Source of the DNA: Streptomyces violaceoruber
Lineage (GTDB): Bacteria > Actinomycetota > Actinomycetes > Streptomycetales > Streptomycetaceae
DNA: 64,000 bases
NCBI RefSeq assembly: GCF_033406955.1
Contig: NZ_CP137734.1
Location: 7,626,001 to 7,690,000, forward strand
Direction: 5' to 3'
Shown here: positions 26,510-33,925 of the stretch, one piece after another
Layout of the letters: every line of letters begins with the position of its first letter
Position numbering within the stretch: the stretch's first letter is position 1
Translations under genes and position numbers: made by a program
The notes under the pieces: generated by a model
Told to the model about the DNA's origin: nothing
What the model saw: only the letters and a program-made list of their open reading frames with translations
The model's database searches: none

Positions 26510-26971
26510 CTATGGAACCACCGTCACCGGCCAGCGCCCCGCCTTCACCAGCCGCACCGCGACCGAGCCGACGAACCGGTGACCGGCCTGCTCGGAGGCG
26601 CCGACCACCACCGCGTCCGCCTTCAGCTCGTCGGCCGTCTGCCGCAGACCGCTGTACGGGTCGCCGCGGAACGTGTGGAACTCCCAGCGGATGTCGAATA
26701 TCCCCTTCACCCGCTCGGTCGCCTCCCGGATCTGGGCCACCAGCTCCTCGGCGATCTCGTCGGTCGTCTCCGCCACCGACGCCCCGAGCGCCGCACCACC
26801 GGCCAGCACCGGCTGCACGTACACCACGGCGAGCAGGGCGCCCTGCCGCCGGGCCATCCCACCGGCGTAGGCCGCGGCCCGCAGCGAGGAGTCGGAGCCG
26901 TCCACACCGACGACGATGACCTTCGGCCCGTCGGTGCCGCGTTCGAACTGATGGGAGTGCTGTTCCGTCAC
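26510..26971 (-). CDS. universal stress protein (UspA fold)
   Basis: A 153-aa single-domain USP. The N-terminal strand VIVVGVDGSDSSLRAAAYA holds the nucleotide-contacting Asp. The ATP-binding loop G-x2-G-x9-G-(S/T) is present as VVGASEQAGHRFVGSVA near the C-terminus, so this is an ATP-binding type. It acts in the cytoplasm in stress or energy sensing. It is upstream of, and co-oriented with, the amino acid permease. Confidence 0.93.
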   Translation of the reverse strand: MTEQHSHQFERGTDGPKVIVVGVDGSDSSLRAAAYAGGMARRQGALLAVVYVQPVLAGGAALGASVAETTDEIAEELVAQIREATERVKGIFDIRWEFHTFRGDPYSGLRQTADELKADAVVVGASEQAGHRFVGSVAVRLVKAGRWPVTVVP

Positions 26972-27081
26972 GCGGCGAGGCTATCGGAGACTCCGGCGAT
27001 CTTGAGCCGGGCGGGTGGTTTCATGCCGCCGCACCGGTGTTGCTCAGGTGCGGCGCGCCGTGACCGGGCGACTGATGAGTC

Positions 27082-27921
27082 ATGAAGAAGGACCAGTTGC
27101 TCACCCGCCGCACCCTGCTCACCGGCGTCGCGGCCCTGGGCGCGGCCGGCGCCGGCGGCGCACTCGTGGCGGGCCTGGGACACGGACCGTCCCGGCCGCC
27201 CGCCCCCGTACCCGCCCCGGGCCCTGTACAGCGCAGCCCGCTCAAACCCTCCGCCTACCGGCTCCAGCCCCTGACCGGATACGGCGCACCGCGGGCCGCG
27301 CCCGGCCGGCCCCCGGTGCGCAGCGAGCCGATCCTGCGCATGACGGGCCGGGGCCGCACCATGCTGCTCACCTTCGACGACGGACCCCACCCCGAGTACA
27401 CCCCGAAGATCCTGGACACCCTGGCGAAGTACGAGGTGCGGGCGACGTTCTTCGTGTGCGGGGAGATGGCGGACTACAACCGGGACCTGCTGAGCCGGAT
27501 GGCCGACGAGGGACACGTGGTCGGCAACCACACCTGGTCCCACCCGCTGCTGACCAAACTCACCCGGCGGCGCATCCGCTCCGAGATGGAACGCACCAGC
27601 GAGGTCGTCGAGCAGGCCTACGGGGAGGCGCCCCGCTGGTTCCGGGCCCCGTACGGCGCGTGGAACCGGGCCGCCTTCCAGCTCGGCTCGGAACTCGGCA
27701 TGGAGCCGCTCGCCTGGACCGTGGACACCCTGGACTGGACGACACCGGGCACCGGCACCATCGTCGACCGGGTCGCGGAAGGCGCGGCCCCCGGTGTCGT
27801 GGTGCTCTCGCACGACGCCGGGGGCGACCGTTCGCAGAGTGTCCGCGCCCTGCGGCGCTATCTGCCCGAACTGCTCGACTCCGGCTACCACCTCACCGTC
27901 CCCCGGCGGCGCCTGGTCTGA
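27082..27921 (+). CDS. secreted polysaccharide deacetylase (NodB/CE4 domain)
   Basis: A 279-aa exported enzyme that removes N-acetyl groups from a surface or cell-wall polysaccharide. The N-terminus TRRTLLTGVAALGAAGAGG is a twin-arginine-type signal. CE4 motifs in order: LTFDDGPHPEYTP (motif 1, catalytic DD, about 94-106), GNHTWSHPLLTKLT (motif 2, zinc-binding H-x3-H, about 150), FRAPYGAWNRA (motif 3), LDWTTPG (motif 4) and VVVLSHDAGG (motif 5). All key residues are present, so it should be active. It converges on the sortase gene. Confidence 0.93.
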   Translation: MKKDQLLTRRTLLTGVAALGAAGAGGALVAGLGHGPSRPPAPVPAPGPVQRSPLKPSAYRLQPLTGYGAPRAAPGRPPVRSEPILRMTGRGRTMLLTFDDGPHPEYTPKILDTLAKYEVRATFFVCGEMADYNRDLLSRMADEGHVVGNHTWSHPLLTKLTRRRIRSEMERTSEVVEQAYGEAPRWFRAPYGAWNRAAFQLGSELGMEPLAWTVDTLDWTTPGTGTIVDRVAEGAAPGVVVLSHDAGGDRSQSVRALRRYLPELLDSGYHLTVPRRRLV

Positions 27922-27952
27922 CCGCCGCCGGGCCCGCCCGGCCGGGGCACGC

Positions 27953-28618
27953 TCAGCGGACCTCGACCAGGCGGGCGAAGGCGACCACGTTCCCGTCGTA
28001 GCCGTTCTGCTTGGTGAAACCGCCGCCACAGGTGATGACCCGCAATTCGGGACTGCCTTTCGAGCCGTAGACCCGGTCGCCGGGGAAATTGTTCTTCTCG
28101 AAAACTTCGATGCCGTAGATCTCGAAAACCGCCGTCTTTCCGTCCTGGCGGTGCACTTCCACCTTGTTTCCCTTTTTCAGGGCCCCGAGTCCGTAGAAGA
28201 CGGCGGGGCCCTGCTGGTTGTCGACATGGCCGACCACGACCGCGGTGCCCTTCTCCCCCGGGGAGACCGCGCCGGTGAACCAGCCGGCCAGGTTCGGGTC
28301 CTCGGGCGGCGGCGCGTCGACCCAGCCGTCCGCGTCGAGACCGACCCCCATGACCGGCGCGTCGACCTGGATGGCGGGGATGGAGACCTGGTCGGGCACC
28401 GAGTAGGGCAGCGGGGTCACTCCGGCTGCGGCGCCGTCGCCGACCGCCGAGCGGGTGTCCGACGCCGCGGCCGACGCGGGCTGCGGGGGGCCCACGTCGA
28501 ATTCCCCGGAGCCGTTGCGGATGAGCGCGAGACCGGTCAGCAGAACAAGCGCTATCACGCCCCAGGGAGCGCGCTTCCGCCGCCGCTCCTCCTCTTCGGC
28601 CAACTCGGAGTCGTACAT
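27953..28618 (-). CDS. class E/F-type sortase
   Basis: A 221-aa membrane-anchored transpeptidase. A short cytoplasmic N-terminus and one membrane helix (about 18-36, APWGVIALVLLTGLALI) precede a linker and the sortase barrel. The catalytic triad is visible: His in VVVGHVDNQQG, Cys in LRVITCGGGF and Arg in VVAFARLVEVR near the C-terminus. Sortases attach surface proteins with an LPxTG-like signal to the wall. Two proteins with C-terminal membrane anchors are encoded next door, but neither has an LPxTG motif. Class F is my preferred assignment; class E is possible. Confidence 0.9.
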   Translation of the reverse strand: MYDSELAEEEERRRKRAPWGVIALVLLTGLALIRNGSGEFDVGPPQPASAAASDTRSAVGDGAAAGVTPLPYSVPDQVSIPAIQVDAPVMGVGLDADGWVDAPPPEDPNLAGWFTGAVSPGEKGTAVVVGHVDNQQGPAVFYGLGALKKGNKVEVHRQDGKTAVFEIYGIEVFEKNNFPGDRVYGSKGSPELRVITCGGGFTKQNGYDGNVVAFARLVEVR

Positions 28619-28948
28619 TCGCCATCCCCTCTCGACCCGGCCGTCGCCGGATCATCCGCGCATACGAGCACGCTAAGCGCCGTGCGGGGGACCGGCGACG
28701 GGGCGGCGGCGAACGGGTGGTGCGCGCGTCCTTCCGTGCGCCATCCGGGAGGCGACCGGCAAGATTTTCTGACGGGGCGTGACCTGCGGCGATATCCACT
28801 CGTGCGGTTTCGGTCCGGCAAGCCGCTCACCAGGACGGACCATTCCCGAAATGCGGCTGCGGGCAGCGCAACTGAGGGTCTTTCTGGGAGGCGCTTTCTC
28901 GCCGATCGACCGGGGACGGGACCCGGGGCGTCTTCCGCGGAGGATCAC

Positions 28949-29443
28949 ATGCGCAACACTCGTGCCCTCGCGGCAGCCGGCGCCGCCGTCGCTGTCCTCG
29001 GACTGGCCGCCCCCACGGCCACCGCGGGCGGCGACCACAACCAGCCGAGCAACATCGTCGCGCTGCCCAGCGTGATCGCCCGCGGCGGCCAGATGACCGT
29101 CACGGTCGACGGCTGCCCCCAGGGCGGCACCATGACCTCGGACGCCTTCCGGACCACCCACCTGACGCCGGTCAGGGGAGCCAACGAGACGTCCAAGGGC
29201 ACCGCCACCATCAAGCAGGACGCCAGGCCGGGCTCGTACGACATCACCGTCAACTGCTCGGGCCGCCGGCTGACCCGGCCGGCCGCGTTCACCGTCATCG
29301 GCGGTGTCCGAGGCGGTCTCGGCGGCAGCAGCTCCAGCGGGGCGACCCCGACCGACATCGCGATCGGCGGCGGGCTCGTCGCCGCGGCCGTGGCCGGCGG
29401 CGGACTGTTCTGGATGCGCCGACGGTCCGAGCGGAGGATCTGA
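28949..29443 (+). CDS. secreted/membrane-anchored protein with Ig-like fold and C-terminal TM
   Basis: Predicted 164-aa protein. ATG 28949 follows CGGAGGA. It has a Sec signal peptide (about 1-27, ending ATATAGG), a beta-rich domain with two cysteines (VTVDGCPQGG and ITVNCSGRRL), a Gly/Ser linker, a C-terminal membrane helix (about 134-156) and a positive tail RRRSERRI. This is the layout of a sortase substrate, but no LPxTG-type motif precedes the helix. It is a paralogue of the convergent gene at 29526-30044. The function is unknown; a surface or adhesion role is possible given the adjacent sortase. Confidence 0.8.
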   Translation: MRNTRALAAAGAAVAVLGLAAPTATAGGDHNQPSNIVALPSVIARGGQMTVTVDGCPQGGTMTSDAFRTTHLTPVRGANETSKGTATIKQDARPGSYDITVNCSGRRLTRPAAFTVIGGVRGGLGGSSSSGATPTDIAIGGGLVAAAVAGGGLFWMRRRSERRI

Positions 29444-29463
29444 ACGCACGGCGCAGGACGGCA

Positions 29464-29509
29464 GCGGCACTTCGCCCCGGATCCGGTGGGATCCGGGGCG
29501 AAGTGCCGC
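29464..29509. terminator. bidirectional terminator with a perfect 21-bp stem
   Basis: Arms 29464-29484 and 29489-29509 are perfectly complementary, with a GGTG loop at 29485-29488. It lies between two convergent genes, 21 bp after one stop and 17 bp after the other. Confidence 0.88.
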
Positions 29510-29525
29510 GCGCGATGCGGACGGT

Positions 29526-30044
29526 TCAGGCCCGGTCCTCGCCGGAGCGGCGGCGCGAGAGGTGGTAGGCGGTGCCCACCGCGCCCGCGATGAGCGCCGC
29601 GCCGAACCCGATCTGCTTCAGGTCGAACCCCGCGACGCTGCCGCCCTGCCCGGCGTGCACGCCCTTGTCGCGCCAGGGCTCGTCGGTCGGGTGGTGCGAG
29701 CCGCCGCCCGCGATCGTCAGGTCCACCGTGCCGGTCTTGTCCCGGCAGGCGAACGTCACCCGGTACACCGCCCCGCGCCGGGCGTCCCGGTCGACCCGCG
29801 CCGTGGCGGACGACTCGTGCCGGGGGATGGTGACCGTGTCGAACACCGGCGAGGTCACCGTGACCCGCCCCCGGCAGCCCGCCTCGGTACGGCCCACCCC
29901 CAGCGTGACCTGGCCGCCGGGTGCCACGGTGGCGGGGCTGACGGTGAAGCCGAACGTGTTCGAGCCCACGGCCCCGGCCGGTACGCAGGCGGAGAGGGCG
30001 GCGGCGCCCAGCAGTGCGACCGAGGCGACGGGTATCGCGCGCAT
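29526..30044 (-). CDS. lipoprotein-like surface protein with C-terminal TM, paralogue of the convergent gene
   Basis: Predicted 172-aa protein. ATG 30044 follows CCGGAGGA. The signal peptide contains a possible lipobox (LSAC, about 17-20). The middle is beta-rich (VSPATVAPGGQVTLGVG... VTFACRDKTGTVDLTIAGG) and matches the layout of the 164-aa protein encoded convergently. The C-terminal helix is GAALIAGAVGTAYHL, then RRRSGEDRA. It has no LPxTG motif. It may be a wall- or membrane-displayed protein of the neighbouring sortase locus. The role is unknown. Confidence 0.75.
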   Translation of the reverse strand: MRAIPVASVALLGAAALSACVPAGAVGSNTFGFTVSPATVAPGGQVTLGVGRTEAGCRGRVTVTSPVFDTVTIPRHESSATARVDRDARRGAVYRVTFACRDKTGTVDLTIAGGGSHHPTDEPWRDKGVHAGQGGSVAGFDLKQIGFGAALIAGAVGTAYHLSRRRSGEDRA

Positions 30045-30188
30045 GGTGAATCCTCCGGATCCCCGAGGAGCGGCGGCGGACCTGTTCCGCTCGCGCCAGG
30101 AATGCACCTCGATGTCCGAAACGCTAGGAAGCCGTGCACGTCGCCGCGATCGCAGTCGCGCGAATGGGGCAAGAGTGTGGGCCGCTCA

Positions 30189-30224
30189 GGGGACGGTGAC
30201 GGCGTGTCGGCCGTCACCGTCCCC
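30189..30224. terminator. hairpin terminator after the DUF4239 gene
   Basis: A 15-bp perfect stem (30189-30203 with 30210-30224) has a 6-nt loop. It is 32 bp beyond the DUF4239 stop codon on the minus strand. The 3' flank on the plus side has a short tandem repeat (gtgtcggtgcc, twice). Confidence 0.78.
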
Positions 30225-30255
30225 GCTGCCGTGTCGGTGCCGTGTCGGTGCCGGG

Positions 30256-31020
30256 TCAGTCCCCGGCGCCGGGGAACAGGCTCAGGAACGGGTCGGTCGA
30301 GGCCGCGACGCCCCTGCTGAAGGGGGCGTCGAAGTCCCAGATCAGGAAGAGCAGGAAGGCGATCAGCGCGGAGAACAGCCCCGCGAGGACCAGTTCGCGG
30401 GTGGTGCGCCGGATCTGCAGGGCGAAGACCATCCCGATGGTGATGACGGCGCCGGCGATCAGCCCGAACCACACCACCCCCGGCATGGTCGCCCCGGTCG
30501 ACTGCGCACGGGCGTTGCGGGCCTGGTCCGCGAGGGCCACCTGGTCCACGAGGGGCTGGTAGGCCTGCGCCTCGAAGTCCGACCTCGGTTCGTAGTCGGT
30601 GACGTCCGCGCGTACCCGGTCGAGCAGCTCGGTGCCGCGGTCGGTCACCTCGCCGTGGTCGGCCATGGCCTTCCACTCGGTGGTGACGACGTGTCCGACA
30701 TAGGCGTTGACATCCGCCCGGATGCGGTCACGGACGTCGGCCGGGTAGACCCGGGCACGTTCCGAGACCTCGTGCAGCGCCACGGCCTCCGTCTGCACGT
30801 CGGCCTCGGCTGCGCTGCGTGCCTCCCAGACGCCGGCGATGGCCAGGCCCAGGACGATGGCGTACACCACGCCGATCCACATCGTCATGTACTCGATGAC
30901 GTCCGGGGTCTCGGTGATGTCCTCGTCGTCGGACGCGGTGCGGTGCCGTAGGAGGGTGATGATGACCACCACGACGCAGGCGGCCAGCATCGCGAGGGTG
31001 AGAACAAGCCATTCCGGCAA
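30256..31020 (-). CDS. DUF4239 domain membrane protein
   Basis: A 254-aa protein. The N-terminal membrane segment (about 4-24) is followed by a second segment (YMTMWIGVVYAIVLGLAIAGVW, about 44-66). A soluble helical middle domain runs about 70-170, and two closely spaced C-terminal segments lie about 178-225. This matches the bestrophin-like DUF4239 family, whose molecular function is not established. It is the second gene of a pair; the upstream proline-rich protein gene ends 15 bp before it. Confidence 0.85.
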   Translation of the reverse strand: MPEWLVLTLAMLAACVVVVIITLLRHRTASDDEDITETPDVIEYMTMWIGVVYAIVLGLAIAGVWEARSAAEADVQTEAVALHEVSERARVYPADVRDRIRADVNAYVGHVVTTEWKAMADHGEVTDRGTELLDRVRADVTDYEPRSDFEAQAYQPLVDQVALADQARNARAQSTGATMPGVVWFGLIAGAVITIGMVFALQIRRTTRELVLAGLFSALIAFLLFLIWDFDAPFSRGVAASTDPFLSLFPGAGD

Positions 31021-31035
31021 GAGAGGCCTCCAGGA

Positions 31036-31677
31036 TCAGCGCGCACGGAGCGCGGCCACGGCGACCACCGCGGGCACCGTGATGAGCAGGACGAAGACGA
31101 GCGGTGACGTGGTCCCGCGCGAGGAACGCCGCGGCGCCCGGGCGGCGCGGTGGCGCGGATAGTGCACCGGGCTGAGCGACGGACGGGGCGTGGGCGTGGG
31201 CGTGGGCGTGACCGAGGGTGCGGGGGCGGGCGCCGCGGGGCGGACCGGCGGCGGGGTGGGAGCGGGCGTCGGCGTCGGGCTCGGCTCAGGAGCGGGCCGC
31301 GGCGGCGCCGGCCGCGGGGCGGGAGGCGGCGGCGGTTCGGGCTCCGGCGCCGGTGGCTTCGGCGGGGGCGGCTTCGGGGCGGGCGGAGGAGTGGGCTCGG
31401 GCGGGGGAGGCGTCGGTTCGGGGTCCGGTGGGGGCGTCGGTGGGGGCGTCGGTGTCGGTGTCGGCTTGGGGCAGGGCGGAAAGGTGGGCCAGGAGGCGCT
31501 CCCGGCGACCGCCACCGCGTCGGTGCCGTCCGGTCCGGTCGACGCGTACGCACACGCGTCGGCCCGGGCCGCGCCGACCGGTATGCCGACGAGGGTGAAC
31601 GTCAACGTCACCAGGGCCAACACCCGTCCGGCAGCGGCGGATCGGGTCGGTTCGGGTCCATGCACGACGCAGATCAT
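31036..31677 (-). CDS. proline-rich wall-spanning membrane protein
   Basis: A 213-aa protein. It has a signal peptide (about 10-40, ending GAARADA), a short Cys-containing segment (ACAYAS...FPPCPK) and about 90 residues of P/T/E/K-rich repeats (PTPTPTPPP-type). A basic stretch and a C-terminal membrane helix follow (LVFVLLITVPAVVAVAAL). The proline-rich part would form an extended rod through the cell wall. It is transcribed with the DUF4239 gene 15 bp downstream, so the two products may form an envelope unit. I do not recognise a named family. Confidence 0.7.
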   Translation of the reverse strand: MICVVHGPEPTRSAAAGRVLALVTLTFTLVGIPVGAARADACAYASTGPDGTDAVAVAGSASWPTFPPCPKPTPTPTPPPTPPPDPEPTPPPPEPTPPPAPKPPPPKPPAPEPEPPPPPAPRPAPPRPAPEPSPTPTPAPTPPPVRPAAPAPAPSVTPTPTPTPRPSLSPVHYPRHRAARAPRRSSRGTTSPLVFVLLITVPAVVAVAALRAR

Positions 31678-31933
31678 GAAGCCTGGCGCACCGTCCCACG
31701 CCCGAGTACCCGGTGATTGCCCCGAAGGAGGGACACGGCCTCACCAGGGGTTTGACGACGGCGGACCGGCCCGCGCCGGGGCCCGTAAACCTGTACGAGG
31801 CGCCGCGCGCCGGTGGCGGACCGGAAGAAAACCCGCGACCGGTTGAACACAACGGGCTGCCCCGTGCGTACCCAGTGTCGTGCGGCGGCCCAGCAGGGCG
31901 CCCCAACACCTTCGTGACGATCGGGGATTGACG

Positions 31934-32887
31934 ATGAAGACCTCCTGGCGGAGCGCCTCACTCGTGGCGGGCGCCGCGGCGCTGCTGGCGCTGACGACGG
32001 CGTGCGGCCAGGACGGCGGCGGCCCCACCGGCAGCCAGAACGTGGGCGCCACGGCCGCCCCCGGCGACGTCGGCGACCTGGGCACCGGCGCCGGTGACGG
32101 AGTGGGCACCGGCGCCGGTGCCGGTGCCGGACAGGCCTCGGCGAACGCGCCGGAGCCGGCGGGCAAGCTGTCCGTCTCGGCGAACGCCGAGATCGGCGAT
32201 CTGGTGACCGACGGAGCGGGCCGCACCCTTTACCGCTTCGACGCCGACACCGCCCAGCCGCCCAAGACGACCTGCGAGAACGACTGCGCCACCAAGTGGC
32301 CGCCGGTCGCCGCGGACGACGCCCTCGCCGGCGAGGGCATCGACAAGGAGCTGCTCGGCGAGGTCACCCGCCCCGACGGCACCAAGCAGCTCACGATCGG
32401 CGGCTGGCCCGCGTACCGCTACGCCAAGGACACCGCCGCCGGGGACGTCAAGGGCCAGGGCGTCGGCAAGAAGTGGTACGCGCTGGCCGCCGACGGCAAG
32501 AAGGCCAAGGCCGAGCCGGCCGCCGGGCTGTCCACCCGCGAGGACCCGAAGCTCGGCGAGATCGTCGTCGACAAGAACGGCATGACCGTCTACCGCTTCA
32601 TGAAGGACGAGGCCTGGCCGAAGCCGGTGTCGGCCTGCACCGGCGCCTGCCTGGCGAAGTGGCCGGTCGTGGCGCCCGTCGAGGCGAACGACACCGAGGG
32701 CGTCGTGAAGAAGGGGCTGATGAGCTTCACCCGGCCCGACGGCGCCGCCCAGCAGACGATCGACTGCTGGCCCATCTACACCTTCGCCGGCGACAAGAAG
32801 GCCGGGGACACCAACGGTCAGGGCGTCGGCGGCACCTGGTACGCCGTCAAGCCCGACGGAAAGCCGGTCGGCGCGCCGAAGAAGTAG
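31934..32887 (+). CDS. SCO0930-family lipoprotein with two repeated domains
   Basis: A 317-aa lipoprotein. The signal peptide has lipobox TTAC (about 22-24) and a Gly/Ala-rich linker follows. Two homologous repeats each have the pattern LYRFDAD..C..C..KWPP / VYRFMKDE...C..CLAKWPVV, then RPDGTKQLTIGGWPAYRY / RPDGAAQQTIDCWPIYTF. The repeats are about 85-185 and 205-305. This is the secreted 'repeat of unknown function' fold, widespread in actinobacteria. The paired cysteines could form disulphides or bind a cofactor. The family name is from memory. Confidence 0.88.
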   Translation: MKTSWRSASLVAGAAALLALTTACGQDGGGPTGSQNVGATAAPGDVGDLGTGAGDGVGTGAGAGAGQASANAPEPAGKLSVSANAEIGDLVTDGAGRTLYRFDADTAQPPKTTCENDCATKWPPVAADDALAGEGIDKELLGEVTRPDGTKQLTIGGWPAYRYAKDTAAGDVKGQGVGKKWYALAADGKKAKAEPAAGLSTREDPKLGEIVVDKNGMTVYRFMKDEAWPKPVSACTGACLAKWPVVAPVEANDTEGVVKKGLMSFTRPDGAAQQTIDCWPIYTFAGDKKAGDTNGQGVGGTWYAVKPDGKPVGAPKK

Positions 32888-32924
32888 CGACCTCCCGCCC
32901 GCCGCCCTTCGGCGTCCGGCCAGT

Positions 32925-32961
32925 GGACCGTCCCCTCCGTGCCCAGCGGAGGGGACGGTCC
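32925..32961 (+). terminator. terminator after the SCO0930-family lipoprotein gene
   Basis: A perfect 15-bp stem (32925-32939 with 32947-32961) has a 7-nt loop and starts 38 bp after the stop codon. Confidence 0.85.
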
Positions 32962-33112
32962 CGTTCGTGCGCTTTGGCATGCCTTCGCCCACGGCACGTG
33001 CCCCGGGCAGTGACCGGGAACGGACGGTCAATTTCCGTTTGGGCTCGCCCCTTTGGCGGGCGATCAGTAGCCTCAGCTCGAACACCGGATCGCCTATGCC
33101 TTGGAGAGCTAG

Positions 33113-33925
33113 ATGGAGCGTCCCGCCTGGGCCCCTCGCAGCATCGACATCTCGGTGCCCAGCGTGTCCCGGATCTACGACTTCTACCTGGGCGGTTCGC
33201 ACAACTTCGAGGTGGACCGCGAAGCGGCCCGCAGGGCCATGGAGTTCATGCCGGGGCTCCCCAAGATCATGCAGGCGAACCGGGCGTTCATGCGCCGGGC
33301 CGTGCGCTTCGCGGCCGGCGAGGGCATCGACCAGTTCCTCGACATCGGCTCCGGCATCCCGACCTTCGGCAACGTCCACGAGGTGGCCGGACGCAGCCGC
33401 CCCGGCGCCCGCGTGGTGTACGTGGACCACGACCCGGTGGCGGTCGCGCACAGCGAGGCCGTCCTGGCCGGCCACGACGACGCGGACGTCGTGGCCGGCG
33501 ACCTGCTCAAGCCGCGGGAGATCCTGGCCAGTCCCCAGGTGGAGCGGCTGCTCGACCTGAATCGGCCGGTCGCCCTGCTGCTGGTTGCCATACTGCACTT
33601 CGTGGAAGACGAGGACGACCCGTACGCTGCGGTGGCCGAGCTGAGCGACGCGCTCGCGCCCGGCAGCCTGCTCGTCCTCACGCACGCCTCGTACGAGGGC
33701 ATCCCGCTGCCCGCCGAGCGGGCCGGGGGCGCGGTGGACGTGTACAAGGACATCCGCAATCCGCTGATCATGCGTTCGCGCGAGGACATCGCGCGGTTCT
33801 TCAAGGGGTACGACATGGTGGAACCCGGACTGGTTCCGATGCCGCGCTGGAGGCCGGAGGGGGAGCCGGAGGAAGAGGACCCGTACGCGTTCTCCGGGTT
33901 CGCCGGAGTGGGGCGTACGGCGTGA
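33113..33925 (+). CDS. SAM-dependent methyltransferase, DUF574 family
   Basis: A 270-aa protein of the actinobacterial DUF574 (PF04672) family. The N-terminal signature is PSVSRIYDFYLGGSHNFEVDREAA. The SAM-binding motif I is FLDIGSGIPTFGN (about 75-87), with motif II VVYVDHDPVAVAHS. The C-terminal part has SREDIARFFKGYDMVEPGLV. The methyl acceptor is unknown. Its TGA overlaps the GTG of rmdA (GTGA), so the two genes are translationally coupled. This hints at a link with c-di-GMP signalling that the sequence cannot specify. Confidence 0.92.
   Translation: MERPAWAPRSIDISVPSVSRIYDFYLGGSHNFEVDREAARRAMEFMPGLPKIMQANRAFMRRAVRFAAGEGIDQFLDIGSGIPTFGNVHEVAGRSRPGARVVYVDHDPVAVAHSEAVLAGHDDADVVAGDLLKPREILASPQVERLLDLNRPVALLLVAILHFVEDEDDPYAAVAELSDALAPGSLLVLTHASYEGIPLPAERAGGAVDVYKDIRNPLIMRSREDIARFFKGYDMVEPGLVPMPRWRPEGEPEEEDPYAFSGFAGVGRTA

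Noticed and set aside
28949..31677. LPxTG sorting signals in the three proteins near the sortase
   Set aside because: No L-P-x-T-G or close variant precedes any of the C-terminal membrane helices.
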